From Triglochin maritima (Eukaryota; Streptophyta; Magnoliopsida; Alismatales; Juncaginaceae), in NCBI GenBank assembly GCA_963682175.1, contig OY821770.1, positions 18,382,501 to 18,446,500 on the forward strand: a DNA stretch of 64,000 nucleotides. The letters run 5' to 3'. The notes beneath the pieces were generated by a model. That model saw nothing but the letters and a program-made list of their open reading frames with translations. It made no database searches and was not told where the DNA came from. Positions 45,542 through 57,729 of the stretch are shown here, piece after piece. The position numbers and the translations under genes are program-made. How positions within the stretch are numbered: position 1 is the first letter of the stretch; each line of letters starts with the position of its first letter.

Positions 45542-46999
45542 GGCATCGCACAATTTATTGACTGGATGCATGGAGCAACGGAATGTTCTTGTGTGATCTA
45601 TGGCCGAAACTTTTTTTAAGTGAGCAAACAAAAGTACACATCTTTGAGTAAATTCTTCAGGGAAACCCTTCCAACCTATTTCAAATCCCGATTTAAAGCT
45701 AATATTGATGAGGAAAACATATTTAGACTCTATCAAACATACTTAGCATTTACGCGAACGCAAGGATATGAAGCAAGAGAATGGAAACCAAAAAGATATG
45801 GAAACTTCACATCAAAACGTTTTTGCATATTCGTAATGGACGGGGCATAAGACACCCACTAATGACCCAAGTGTGGAAATCATGTGCTCTACTGAAAGTT
45901 AAAATCTTCTCGTAGCTTTTAGCCGAGAACAAACTTTTGACAAGAGATAATTTGATAAGGCGCCGGTTACAAATCAACCTGATGTGTCCAATTTGTACAT
46001 CGCAAATTAAGATAAATAACAAACCGTTTGTTCTTTAATCATCAATTTGCATCGTTTTTGGGGGATAGCACTTCATACTTAGACATAAATGCCATTAGAG
46101 ACAATGATGTTCATTTCAGATTCACCGTCCAAAATTGACTTGATTTCGGACGACGAAGTGGAATTCATTAATAAATGCCTTCTTCTGGATAATCTGGATG
46201 GAGATAAATAATATGATTTTTAGAAGCATTTCAGCTAGCATTGTTTTTTCACTAAATAATTGTTTTGATTTGTTGGAACCATGGACAAGAACACTAAAGA
46301 TACAAGGTCAACTCACCACGACAAACCTGTTGGGGATCAAGCATGCAAGAACTTGGAGGGCGCAACTGGAAGCGTCACCTTTCCCGGTTTTATCCCAATG
46401 CAACTCGACTCACCAACAAGGATGCAATCCCAAACGAAAGCTTTAATTTGTGAACCTTTACTCTTGGTTGGGTTTAATTCGGACTAATATGTCTTGCTTG
46501 TATTCGGCCCTATAAGTAGGGAAAACTAAAGTCACCTTGTATTTTTTTTCTGGAGACATGATGTATTCGGCCCTATAGGTTCAACTACATCGGTCGAATA
46601 TCCTAAGCGTTGATATAAATTTTCCATCAAGCTTTCCAGCCTCTTGAACTTTTCTTAGCATTTCACGTGAATGTTTCTGCAACCATGGTTCGAGGAGGAT
46701 GACCCAAAGTATTGTCATAGTCCTATTCGACTACCGACACCACGGAGTCGTCCAACAACTCCTCTCTGCCCAAGGCTTCAGACAAAATATCTTTTCTGTC
46801 ATCTGAAACAAATTCGACTGGGGAAGCTTGCAATTGAAGATCATCCTATTACGAACCACTTTCTATATCATTGTCTAACGTTAACCACTATTTTATTAAT
46901 TAATTAGGGAGTATACGAAATGCAAGAATTAAATGTAACCACTTACAAGCTTTGATGCAACATCTGCCGACTAAGTATTAATGTGACTACCATCCGGAG
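45542..46999. other. Intergenic DNA with unassigned short ORFs
   Basis: Short frames at 45620-45850, 46198-46487 and 46671-46907 show no family motifs and no splice structure that I can support. ATTCGGCCCTATA occurs twice (about 46502 and 46566), a local duplication. Confidence 0.3.
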
Positions 47000-47910
47000 T
47001 AACGCACGTTCTCTTCCACTTATCTTGTCTAGCTGGGAAGTAAAATGAGACAAATTACTGGCTTGCCCTTCGCTAAAACCAATCTTTCAAGCTTCTTGCT
47101 TTTTCTTGTCAGCCTTTTCGGCCATCATTGTCTCCTCCAATTTACGGTATCCCCTCAAGACAATCAGTGTTGAAACTTGTTCTTCGATTGTCATTCTTTG
47201 TTGAGCGCTCGTAGTTCCTACAAACAAAAAAAGAGATTAGTTATGATATTAAACATTTCAATATATAAATGAAGTATGAATGTACAATTTACCAAAAATT
47301 CTATAGTTAGCCTTGATTTTTTGAAACCAGCCCATGTGGTCTGAGAAATAAAATTGAAAATTTTACATGGATCTCGATCCTTATACTCTCCAAATATGAA
47401 ATTTGATGTCAACTTGGTTTTGAAATCTTTCCATCAATTACCCACATACAACATTCACTTCTTTTTCAACTTTTTAGTTGATTGGAAAATGAATATTCCT
47501 ACAACACAAAAACCATGAAACATAGTATTGATTAGATAAGAAATTACAAAGAAAAAGATTAACTTAAAATAAAATCTGGAAAGTCATGACCTAACCATTA
47601 CATCTTTCCAAATCTACTCTTTCAATGATTCATTCACAATTGACCACTTGGCAATGCAAATACTTACTTTGCTTCTCGCCAAAGTACCCAAATAACTTGT
47701 CCAATAATTTTGGTTTTCTCCGGTTGGCTCCAAGTAAGAATCAAATTTCAAAGGCAATGGAGCTGGCTGCTTAATTTTTTTCTGAAACTCCAACATAAGA
47801 GTACCTCCGCAGGCATGAGAGCTACCATGTCATTGTCACTTGTAGCGTCGACATTTTTGCCACTGTTTGACTTTGGCCACCCGTAATGCTTGTTGGAAAA
47901 CATTTACCTG
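47000..47910 (-). pseudogene. Ptta/En/Spm-type (CACTA) transposase fragments
   Basis: Read right to left, there are three exons or fragments. The first (47796-47600) has QNYWTSYLGTLARSKVSI and SIVNESLKE, with a frameshifted 'IWKDVM' following. The second (about 47460-47285) has DFKTKLTSNFIFGEY, RDPCKIFNFISQTTW and FKKSRLTIEFL. The third (about 47215-47060) has MTIEEQVSTLIVLRG and KLEETMMAEKADKKKQEA. This order and these motifs match the plant transposase domain seen in the second protein of CACTA elements. Stops and shifts indicate decay. It has the same orientation as the Tnp2 remnant at 54100-56800 and may once have belonged to the same element. Confidence 0.55.
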
Positions 47911-48711
47911 AAATAAACAAAATAACAAAGTTAAAATATGAAGTGTAATGCAGGGTTAGTTCATAAACACCATTTCAGTCAAGGGCAAACTATGTATCCC
48001 ATGCTCATATCTAAAAACCTCAATATTTAAATTACAAGAATTTCAAAACATACATTGCTTTTGTTCTCCACCAGTGAACAGAGTTTGAAAATTCTACTAT
48101 CATTTTGTTTTAATCATACCAACTTATGAGTAAAATATGAACCAACATGAGTAGTAACTTGTTACTGAAGCAATATAGCAAACTGATTAGTCACATTCAT
48201 TCATTTAGTATATGTATTAGTAATTTTGCAAGAGAGTAATATCTTAGCAATAGAGTAGTAACTTGTTACATCAAAGAAAAATTCTCATCAGTACACACCA
48301 AAGCAGCAGACAGAACATACCTACATTAGTAATTTAGTACATAAATAAAATCAACCATTAGAAGAAGTATGAAATCACTCATTCACTCCAACTTTATTAA
48401 GGAGTATGCAAATTATATGATTCATGCAAATTTACTGAACAGTATGAAAATTAAGGGACCGACATGGTGGTGGTGGGCACATACAAGTACATACAAAGCA
48501 GCTCACTAACCACAGTAAAAAAATTAAGATTTTATAGCTTCGTATTCTAGCTTAATATACTATATTATAAATGGGTACATACACATTCTAAATTATTAGA
48601 ACCACATACAAGCACATACAATCAAATCCAAGCCATATTATAAATTGGTACAACCACATACAAGCCCTAAATTGGTACAACAATATTCTTTTAAAGGAAA
48701 ATGATTTATGA
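47911..48711. other. AT-rich stretch with short dispersed repetition
   Basis: No gene seen. Phrases such as AGTAACTTGTTAC and CACATACAAGCACATACAA recur a few times (48130-48270 and 48470-48680). Confidence 0.3.
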
Positions 48712-50797
48712 ACGCAGCGCGTCACGGACGCGCTCTACGTGGACATCCATGTCAGCCCTTACGTGGCCAAGGCATGAATGTTTTTTTGTTTTTTCTTCCT
48801 GATGTCCACTCAAATCACATTAAATGCGTTTCAACTCAGCACGTTCTCTCTCTCCACCCAAATACAAATATGATGACACTCTTTCTTTCTTCTTCATTCT
48901 TTCTCTCCAGAATAAATCACCATTTTGAGCAAGATATTAGGTCGAAGAAGCGTCTGATGCCGACTCCCAGGATTCTTTACAACGTAAGCAGCGTGAATGG
49001 GACGGTGCGAAGACTTCCCGATGTTCTACATAAACAGGAAATCTGAGATGCTATTTTTTTCCTAAACGTAATTCTTGTGGGGTAAAATATACAGTGGGAG
49101 GTTTGTTGAGTTTGTGCGGGGGTGGCAGGGGGCGGCAGCCCCTGCGGGGGACGTGATAGGGAGCGCGCTTTGCGGACGTTTTTTTGTTTCGACATCATAT
49201 TATTGCATTCCATATATTGATTCATTTATTCAGACAATAATGAAGCCATATATTATTCCGGACTGCAAATACACTTATTCCGGACTGCAAATACACTTAT
49301 TCCGATTCCGGACAGCAAATACACTTATTCCGGACAGCAAATCCACTTATTCCGGACAAACTTTATGTTCCGTTTCTAGACACACTTTATTCTTAAACCG
49401 GACAACAAATACACTTATTCCGGACAACAAATACACTTATTCCGGACAGCAAATACACTTATTCCGGAAAAACTTTATGTTCCGTTTCTGGACAAACTTT
49501 ATTCTTAAACCGGACAACAAATACACTTATTCCGGACAGCAAATACATTTATTCCGGACAGCAAATACACTTATTCCGGACAAACTTTCTGTTCCGTTTC
49601 TGGACACATTTTCTTCTTATTCTGGACAACTACACTTATTCCGGACTGCTAATACACATATTCCGGACAGCAAATACACTTATTCCGGACAACAAATCAA
49701 CTTATTCCGGACAAACTTTATGTTCCGTTTCTGGACACACTTTATTCTTAAACCGGACAACAAATACACTTATTCCGGACAACAAATACACTTATTCCGG
49801 ACAGCAAATACACTTATTCTTGACAAGCTTTCTGTTCCGTTTCTGGACACACTTTCTTCTTATTCTGGACAACTACACTTATTCCGGACTGCAAATACAC
49901 TTATTCCGGACAGCAAATACACTTATTCCGGACAACAAATACACTTATTCCGGACAGCAAATACACTTATTCCGGACAAGCTTTCTGTTCCGTTTCTGGA
50001 CACACTTTCTTCTTATTCTGGACAACTACACTTATTCCGGACTGCAAATACACTTATTCCGGACAGCAAATACACTTATTCCGGACAACAAATCAACTTA
50101 TTCCGGACAAACTTTATGTTCCGTTTCTGGACACATTTTATTCTTAAACCGGACAACAAATACACTTAGTCCGGACAACAAATACACTTATTCCGGACAG
50201 CAAATATACTTATTCCGGACAAGCTTTCTGTTCCGTTTCTGGACACACTTTCTTCTTATTCTGGACAACTACACTTATTCCGGACTGCAAATACACTTAT
50301 TCCGGACAGCAAATACACTTATTCCGGACAACAAATCAACTTATTCCGGACAAACTTTATGTTCCGTTTCTGGACACACTTTATTCTTAGACCGGACAAC
50401 AAATACACTTAGTCCGGACAACAAATACACTTATTCCGGACAGCAAATACACTTATTCCGGACAGACACATAACGTAAACAGGACAAACACATAATGTAA
50501 ACTGCACATACACATAAAGTAAGCTAGACAAATTAAGTTGATCCAACGTAAAACTTAAAAACAAATATTTTATTATGATAAGTGTGGGCTCTGCACGAAT
50601 AATGAGACTGCACGATGTCCTAGGGTCTGCACACTGTCTTATCTGTGTATTGGGAAATGAATCGTTCAACTTAAAGAACCGGCGTTTTTTAAAAAGACCA
50701 AAACGCGCGAAGAGAAATTTCGCTGACTGGACGCTGACTCAAAGAAAAATATCTGAGCTGTACAGATCCACGTAAGGCGCGTCCGTGACGCGCGCGT
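48712..50797. mobile_element. Terminal-inverted-repeat element filled with a 22-bp minisatellite
   Basis: The left end (48712-48743) and the reverse complement of the right end (50767-50797) match over ~31 bp with few differences, sharing CGCGTCACGGACGCG and ACGTGGA. The CG-rich ends stand out sharply from the AT-rich surroundings. Inside are a short non-repetitive part (48744-49235), the minisatellite (49236-50465) and a tail. I could not find a target duplication, so the superfamily (Mutator-like is likeliest) is open. No transposase is present. Confidence 0.65.
49236..50465 (+). repeat. 22-bp minisatellite with higher-order structure
   Basis: The basic unit is ATACACTTATTCCGGACARCAA (22 bp), repeated through ~1.2 kb. 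It is punctuated nine times by a block containing GTTCCGTTTCTGGACAC, at 49377, 49479, 49591, 49722, 49834, 49987, 50118, 50230 and 50361. Spacings between blocks are 102, 112, 131, 112, 153, 131, 112 and 131 bp. The blocks come in two forms, one continuing CTTCTTATTCTGG and the other TTATTCTTAAACCGG. The mixture of spacings shows a higher-order repeat made by unequal exchange. Confidence 0.9.
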
Positions 50798-51280
50798 CCG
50801 TCTATCACGGTTCTATTTTAAATTAGCTATTGAAACGAAAAGTGTTGACAGAATACTAGCTTCAAACTGTCAGGTGGGGTTGTAGGGCGTGACTATGGTT
50901 GGGTGGGCTTGTTGGGTACTGGTCATGGATGCCCAGGACCGGTCAAGGGGAGTGGTTGATGGCTGCCTGGGAGCGATTGGGCCGGTGGTCGTGAATGATA
51001 GAGGTTGGTCGCGGATGGTCGGGACCGATCGAAGGGGGTGGGTTGAGGGTTTAGGGTGGTTGATGGCTGCTTGGGAGGAACCTGGTCAATGTGGATGATC
51101 GGGGATGCTCGGGTCTGGTTAGAAAATGGAAGGCACTGCTCAGACGGTTCCAAGTGGGGTGAAAATTTCCTGGCACGAGAATGAAAATTAAAGGCACTGA
51201 GGGTTGTTGTGTGGTTGAATTTGAGGTGAAAAGTAATACTGAAAATGACTTACAATATTTTGAAGTACATACCATGTCGG
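50798..51280 (+). other. GC-richer leader-like segment next to the subterminal repeats
   Basis: No gene. It is G-rich on the plus strand, with tandem-like GGTTGATGGCTGCNTGGGAG repeated at about 50955 and 51058. The segment ending in GTGGTTGAATTTGAGGTGAA resembles 57390-57425 upstream of the other block of subterminal repeats, suggesting a second, truncated CACTA end. Confidence 0.35.
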
Positions 51281-52225
51281 ATATTACTTTAAAGCTTGAC
51301 GTGCTATGTCCTACTATTAACTTAACTAGAAGAACACTAAAATCATAATTTAATAATTAAACAAATGACCATCTTTAAAAATCTTGACAACATGTTACAA
51401 ACTTATACCATAGAACTAGATAATAAAGATTAACTATAAAATACATCTTTTTAAAATAAATTTCTACAATAAAATATTAATCAAATTTTAATTTAGTGTA
51501 TTGTTTAAAAGTGTATATGTATATAATATATGATTCACTTATCACAATTTCAATTAAAGTAAACTAAATTGTGCAATGCCTATTTAAATTTTAACTAAAT
51601 CACACTCTTCAGTATAAAATTATACATTTATATATACAACATAACATAATATCTGACATGGTATATCTAATTATTAAGAAAAACTTCACAAAAAATCCAA
51701 TAAAATGACTTCTAAAATCTGACGTGGTATGTATTATTATTAAGAAACTAAACGTCACAACAAAATCCAAAAAAAAAAGGATTTTCACGTCGGATGTTAA
51801 CACAAAAGCTGACGTTGTATGTCTTATTATTCAAAAACGAAATGTTGCAAAAAATCCAATAAAAATGATTTTCACGTCGGATGTTAACTTAAAGGCCAAC
51901 GTCGTATGTCTTATTATTAAGAAACGAAACGTCGTAAAAAATCCAATAAAAATGGTTTTCACGTCTAATGTTAACATAAAGTCCAACCTCATATGTCTTA
52001 TTATTATGTAATGAAATGTTGCAAAAAATAAACTAAAAGGGACATCTCACTTCGGACTTGACCTAAAATCCGACGTGATATGTCTTATTATTAAGAAATA
52101 AAACATCACAGAAAAATGCAATTACAATGATTTTCACATCGGATGTTAACTTAAAGGCCGACGTCATGTCTTATTATTAAGAAATGAAATGTCACAAAAA
52201 ATACAATCAAAAGCACATCTCGTGT
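51281..52225. repeat. CACTA-type subterminal repeats, 88-bp tandem units
   Basis: From about 51650 six to seven units of ~88 bp follow each other; CTTATTATTAAG or variants lie at about 51733, 51821, 51909, 51998, 52084 and 52171. Each unit holds an inverted pair ACGTCGG and CCGACGT around a GTTAAC centre, so every unit is a potential hairpin. The remaining part (51281-51650) is AT-rich. Such repeats normally lie inside CACTA ends. Confidence 0.6.
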
Positions 52226-52325
52226 CAAATTTTCCCTTCACAACCGCACGAGATCTATAAATTCCTCTCATGACTGGTTATAGTTCCAGTTCGAGTACCA
52301 TTTCAGTTCATTCCAATACAAACAA

Positions 52326-52705
52326 ATGATCTTCCAACAAAACACCAATCACTACTCTAACAATGATAAAGATTACATAATCAGTGGACCGTGGGGAGGC
52401 TATCCGGCCCTCGAACACCCGTCTGTCCCAAGTCTACCCTACCACACATGTAGGTGCGGTATCAAGGCGACTGAGTTGTGGTCTAACACCCCCAACAAGG
52501 TTTGCCACAATTTCTACATCCGCGGCTCAATGGAGCAGACCCACAATTGTCGGTACTTTGTGTGAGATGATGGAACACCGATAGCACCAATGGAGGAACT
52601 AGACGAGAGCGTAATCGACCAAGGGCTGTGGAGAATCTACTGGGTGATGGCGAGAAGGCGGCAGACTCTGAAGCTCACCAATATTATTTGTTGGGCTTGC
52701 AGGTG
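52326..52705 (+). pseudogene. GRF-type zinc-finger protein, one nonsense mutation
   Basis: From the ATG at 52326 the frame gives 79 residues, with CRCGIKATELWSNTPNK, FYIRGSMEQTHNCRYFV, then a TGA at 52563-52565. The same frame continues after the stop with DDGTPIAPMEELDESVIDQG and runs to the stop near 52705. The GRF zinc finger has the form CxCG...S.TP....FY.C......C..F.W.D; the W codon (TGG) expected before DDG is the TGA here. GRF fingers are nucleic-acid-binding modules, common in plant transposon-linked proteins. A TATAAATT at about 52255 could be its TATA box. It lies between two blocks of CACTA-like subterminal repeats. Confidence 0.6.
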
Positions 52706-53100
52706 ATATATCATTGGAGCTCCACCCTCTTCCAATTGATTTGGAAGAGTTCAGTATTGTTTTTTGGCCAGTCTATTGTTGTACTCTTCCTGTTTTTGTT
52801 GTCGAGTGTTCGGAACTTGAAGTTTCAAGTTAATATAAATTGAACTTTTGGAATGTTAGTTGTCTTCTACTATGGGGGTTTTGAAATTTCTCTTTGCTAC
52901 GAAAATTGTTGAGATGCTTATCAACACAACTTTCATTTTTCATAGTTTTTGTGCTTGCGATGCCTAACTTCACCTAAAATGAGTCCAGATGTTTGTCGCA
53001 CTAACCTGTTGGCATCTTAATTTCCAGAATGAATAGAAATGGAATAAATACAATTAACTAGTCACTCAAAAGAAAATCTAGTAAAATTTCTGTAATTGAA
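52706..53100. other. Non-coding stretch after the GRF remnant
   Basis: The frame at 52628-52843 has no recognisable domain. Otherwise AT-rich without features. Confidence 0.3.
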
Positions 53101-53650
53101 GTAAATATTGTCGCCAAATATCAAATATGAAGGACATCTTGCGTCAGATTTTAGGCAAAAACATCAATGTGAGAATAAATAGAATTAACAAGTCAATCAA
53201 AAAAAATCTAGTGTGATTCAAGTTAAAATTTTCTCCAAAATCAAACTAGAAGAATTTGACACGTTGGATTTTAGCCAGAAACACCGACGTGCTGTCTTAA
53301 TATGAAGAAATAGATGGTCGCCAGAATAAAGGGACATGTCACGTCAGATTTTTACCAAAAAATTGACGTGGTATTTTTTATTCTTAAAAAAATATCGCCA
53401 AAATTCCAATAAGAAGGACATCTCACGTCGGATTTTAGAAAATACCTTGACGTGCTATGTCTTATTATAAAGAAACAAAAAAGTCACCAGATATTAGAAA
53501 AAGGGACATGTTATGTCGGATTTTAACTAACAAAACCAACATGATAATTGCTATTCTTAAAAAAATATTGCCCCAAAAAAGGGACATGTCACATGGAATT
53601 TAGCCTTAAAACCTATGTGTTATGTTTTTTTAATTTTATTTTTTGGCGAA
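53101..53650. repeat. Second block of CACTA-type subterminal repeats
   Basis: Variants of GACATGTCACGTCGGATTTTA and TTGACGTGNTATGTCTTATT recur at roughly 53150, 53270, 53335, 53425 and 53510. They are more degenerate than the block at 51650-52220 but built on the same ACGTCGGAT core. Confidence 0.55.
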
Positions 53651-54099
53651 AATATGTTATGCGAAAATATGTTTTATTTTAAATTTCTCATTAAATCTCT
53701 TGCTATTCGAAAATAAGTTGCACCGCATTCACTTTAATTTCCGACACAAGAATTGTAAGTAAAGCAAATGTGATATACAATAGCAAATCCAAACAACACC
53801 CAATATAACAATAGCAAATGTAATGAAAAACAACCAATGTAACAACAACTACCAAATGTATCAACAACATGTCATTATACAACATGTGTATTGTGCAACA
53901 ACAAATATATCGTTGCATGCAAACTTTGTCATTTTTGTACTTGGGAGCGAGCCATTTACCTAAAAAAAGAATTAACTCAATATACATTGTAAGCAGGGTT
54001 AGTCCATAAACACAATAAACTCATGAGTTCTTTACATAAACTAATTAAATACGAGCTTAACCTTTAAGAATTTCATTTTTGTTTTTTCTTATCATGATT

Positions 54100-56800
54100 T
54101 TTGATCCATATTCCTTCACGATGATCATCCCGAATAAGTAAATTATCAACATCCTATCATCATCGATTGGCTTCAATTAAGAGACCTATCTTGAAAATAG
54201 GGGAATTTCTTCAATATCATTGACATCTTCTTCATAAATAATATGTCAATTTCCTACAAAAACGTCTGATCATTGATTATCACAGTGGTCGGCTACATAA
54301 AAAATATGTTTTGCTTGAGATGCCAAAAGAAAAGTATCTTCCTTAAATCTTGGTTTGTTAAGGTTCACCAAGGTAATTCTGAAATCATCCACCGAAGGCC
54401 ATTGTTATTGTCCACCCACTACCATTTAAATACTGCGACATTAAATTTGGTGAAGTTCAACTCCCATATATCTTCAATTTGACCATAGTATGATATCTTG
54501 GCATATATAATATTTTTATCTTTAGAACTAGTGATATGCAAAGTTTCAGTAACTAAATTGACCTCGTTGTTCTGTATTGTGCTTTTATCATCTTCCATTT
54601 TGGTGTAGAAGGAATATCCATTGATATCTTAACCACTATAAGATGTGACAACAAGATTAAGCATATAGGCAAACCATTTCAAAGTCTCAAAAATATTACA
54701 GTTGTACATCATTTTCTTGAACCAATCAATGAATGTTTTATTGTGATCATTAATTATTTGTTGATCATTCCATGTAAGATGTTATTCTTTTATTAGGCAC
54801 ATGTGCTCTTCCAGAGAAGGCTGAACTTTTTTGGAATTGGACAACACATAAAAATATGTCTTAAAGAGATCCTCGCCCTTTGGACTTATAAACTTTGCAA
54901 CACGTGTACATTTACCTCCAACCTTGTCTTCGTGATGATTCTTAGGAAGTCCAACACTTTTTGTATGAGTCATATACTCATTACATAACTCAATAACCTC
55001 CTGGGCTATGTAGGTTTCAACAATGCTGGCATCGGGTCTCTGTCTATTGTTGCAATAACCCTTCAACATACCCATGTACCGCTCGAAAGGATACATCCAC
55101 CTCAGAAATACCAGTCTATCTAATTTAATTTCTCGGACTAGATGAACCACTAAATGCACCATAATGTAAAAAAACAGTGGTGGGAAGTACATTTCCAACT
55201 GACATATTGTAACAACCACTTCATTATGCAACTTATCCAAGTACTTCGAATCAAGTACTTTGTTGCAAATCTTGTTAAAGAAAAAACAAAGTTTGATAAT
55301 TACGTGTCTCACGTGTTTCGGTAATATCGATCTAATAGGCACAAGCAGAAGTTGCTGCATCAATACATGACAATCATGAGACTTCAAATCAAGTAGTTTC
55401 AAATCTTTCATCGAAACCAAACTTCTATTGTTTGAAGAATACATGTATGACACTTTGACACCGCGTAGACTTTGACACAAAGTTAACTTCTCTTTTCTGG
55501 ACAATGTGTAACTAGATGATGGTAAATATTTATGGGTCCCTTTATCTCCTCCCGTGCTAGTTTTGCTCGCATACCAAGTTCTACTAGATCAAGTTTGGCA
55601 TTATAACAATCTTTAATTTTACCAAGTATGTTTAGAAGAGTTCCTAGAATACTATCATAAATATTTTTTCTACATGCATGACATCAATACAATGTCTAAC
55701 TTCTAAAGTTTGCCATTAATGTAGGTAAAAAAGATGGATTTCTTTTTCCAATTGCTCTTATTATTTCCAAGGTTGTAAGGCTTGTCGAATTCACATTTAA
55801 CATTTTTCACACATTCATATACTTGTTTGACATTGATTTTTTGGTTGGTTCATTATATTCCTACTTTCAATTGAATGTATTCTTCAATCTACGGTAGAAA
55901 TGATTCATAGGAAGGAATCTATGATGACCAAGATACACCATATTACTGCCATGCACTAGCTGCAAGGAACACTTGTTTTCTTCACAACACGGACATACTT
56001 TGCGGCCTTTCACAAAATATCCAGACATATTTCCATATGCAAAAAAAACATTTATTGTACCGAAGATCATCACACGCACAGTAAATACCTATTGACGATG
56101 GGCATCCCACAGTTGCTCACCAAATTCCCCTAACTTCTTTAGGTCATAAATTAAGAGTCTCAAGTACACATCAACGTCGTTTCATGGTTGTTTTGGACCA
56201 GAAATCATTAACGATAACATAATGTATCTGCGTTTCATGCTTAACCATGGTGGGAGATTGTAAATAACATGCATAACAAGCCATGAACAATGAAGGTTAC
56301 TAAAACTACCTTAAAGATTCATCCATCAGTACACAAACCATGTCTCAGGTTTCTAGATTCCTCACCAAATAATAGGAAGTTAGAATCAATTTTCTTCCAC
56401 TAGGGAGAATGTGTAGAATGCCGAAGTAAGTTATCATTCACTATCTCTCAATTTGCATGCTATGTCAGGTTCTTCGAGTCCTGAAAACATGCAACCAAAC
56501 ACTTCAACCTTGGAATTATCGAAAGATATTACCACACCTCTGTAGGGGTACCTTGTAGTTTTACAATCTCATAAGTACCTATATTTTTATTTTGTTTGTA
56601 CCTTGAGACATTAGAATTTTCATTGTCAGACAATATACCACTAAGTACATCGGGTTTATCAACGGTACCGTCATCGCCATACTCCTCTGAGTCACTATCA
56701 TCAACTTCGTCTTTCGTGTTTATTTCATTTTCACCATGCCATATGCAACGAGTATATCCTTCATCAAAATCTTTCTCGAACAAATAAGCTTTCATCTCTT
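54100..56800 (-). pseudogene. CACTA Tnp2-type transposase, decayed
   Basis: Read right to left. A transposase-associated N-terminal part (56795-56529) has DEGYTRCIWHGE followed by an acidic stretch. Tnp2 core pieces (about 56310-55867) include YNLPPWLSMKRRYIMLSLMI, SGPKQP, VFFAYGNMSGYFVKGRKVC and VYLGHHRFLPMNHFYRRL. A DUF4218-like block (55504-54782) has SHDCHVLMQQLLLVPIRSIL, KVLDSKYLDKLHNEVVVTIC, QLEMYFPPLFF, RWMYPFERYMGMLKGYCNNR and RPDASIVETYIAQEVIELC. A DUF4216-like end (about 54480-54380) has GQIEDIWELNFTKFNVAVFK. These are the domains, in order, of the first CACTA protein. Stops and shifts between the blocks show that it is dead. The nearest terminus is at 57729, upstream of its start. 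Confidence 0.85.
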
Positions 56801-57289
56801 TTACTTATCGCAAGAACATGTTAAAACAACTTCTACATGGTTATAAAACTTTTTTTCTCATTTCTAATTTGCATTCTTCAAGACAAACACTAAAAATTCA
56901 TCAACCTCAGCATCATACTATCACTCAATTGACTAGCAAAAATACATTTTTGATTCATACTTTTTTACACATCAAGAGGATCAATTGTACAGTATAAAAT
57001 GACCGATATAAATGAAAGATGGATAATTTTGGTAGAACCTTCTCTAGAAGTTCTACTAATATATTTTTAATACCTGCCAATAAACAATCTAACACAAACA
57101 GAACAAGACATTCGATTTGATAAAATTCCATTCCATTCCATTATACATTTCAAACAAATTAATTTGATATCTAAATTCCTTTTATTGGAACTAACTAAAA
57201 CGAGTACTTTTAATAAGAGTACTTCTAAAATAAATTAATAGAGTAATTAAAAGAGCAGAAAATGAAAGAATTTATCGCACATTTGTGAA

Positions 57290-57729
57290 CAAGTGTTGGA
57301 TTTAAGGATGGGTGGGACTGGTCGGGCGGAGCTGACAAAGGGGATGGGATTGGGAACAATGTGGGCCACACTAACTCGTTAGTTATGTGTGTTCAATTTT
57401 AGGTTGAATATTAAAAGTGACAACACATTACAATTTAATAAAAGAATTTAGAGTTTACCACATCAGTTTACCTATAAAATGATGTGCTTAATCGCTATAA
57501 ACCACGTGGGTTTACAACGAACCGACGTGATACTCCTAAAACGACGCCGATATATTGTCAATTGACGTGGTACGTCTATAACCACGTTGGACATTCTACA
57601 AATCGTCATGGAAACTCAAACATTTATGTCAAATGTTCTATATGATAGATGTGGGAAGCCTAATAACACATCGAATTTTCAGTATCCTACGTAATTAGGG
57701 CGACAAGGTACCCGTATTTTCCAGCAGTG
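57290..57729 (-). repeat. CACTA 5' end: leader, subterminal repeats and terminus
   Basis: On the minus strand the element starts CACTGCTGGAAAATACGGGT at 57729. Subterminal repeats with CACGT and GACGTGG cores follow (about 57690-57440), then a GC-richer leader (about 57420-57290) before the Tnp2 remnant. The terminus falls inside the copia integrase at 57730-57901, which marks it as an insertion point. The other terminus was not found. Confidence 0.6.

Noticed and set aside
43109..45850. A host gene interrupted by the solo LTR (joined frame across 43399 and 45541)
   Set aside because: The joined frame is short, both strands are partly open, and no domain is recognisable. Recorded only as an unassigned ORF.
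49075..50473. ORFs of 364 and 217 codons in the minisatellite
   Set aside because: Open only because the 22-bp unit lacks stops in the plus direction. No start context, domain or non-repetitive coding part supports a gene.
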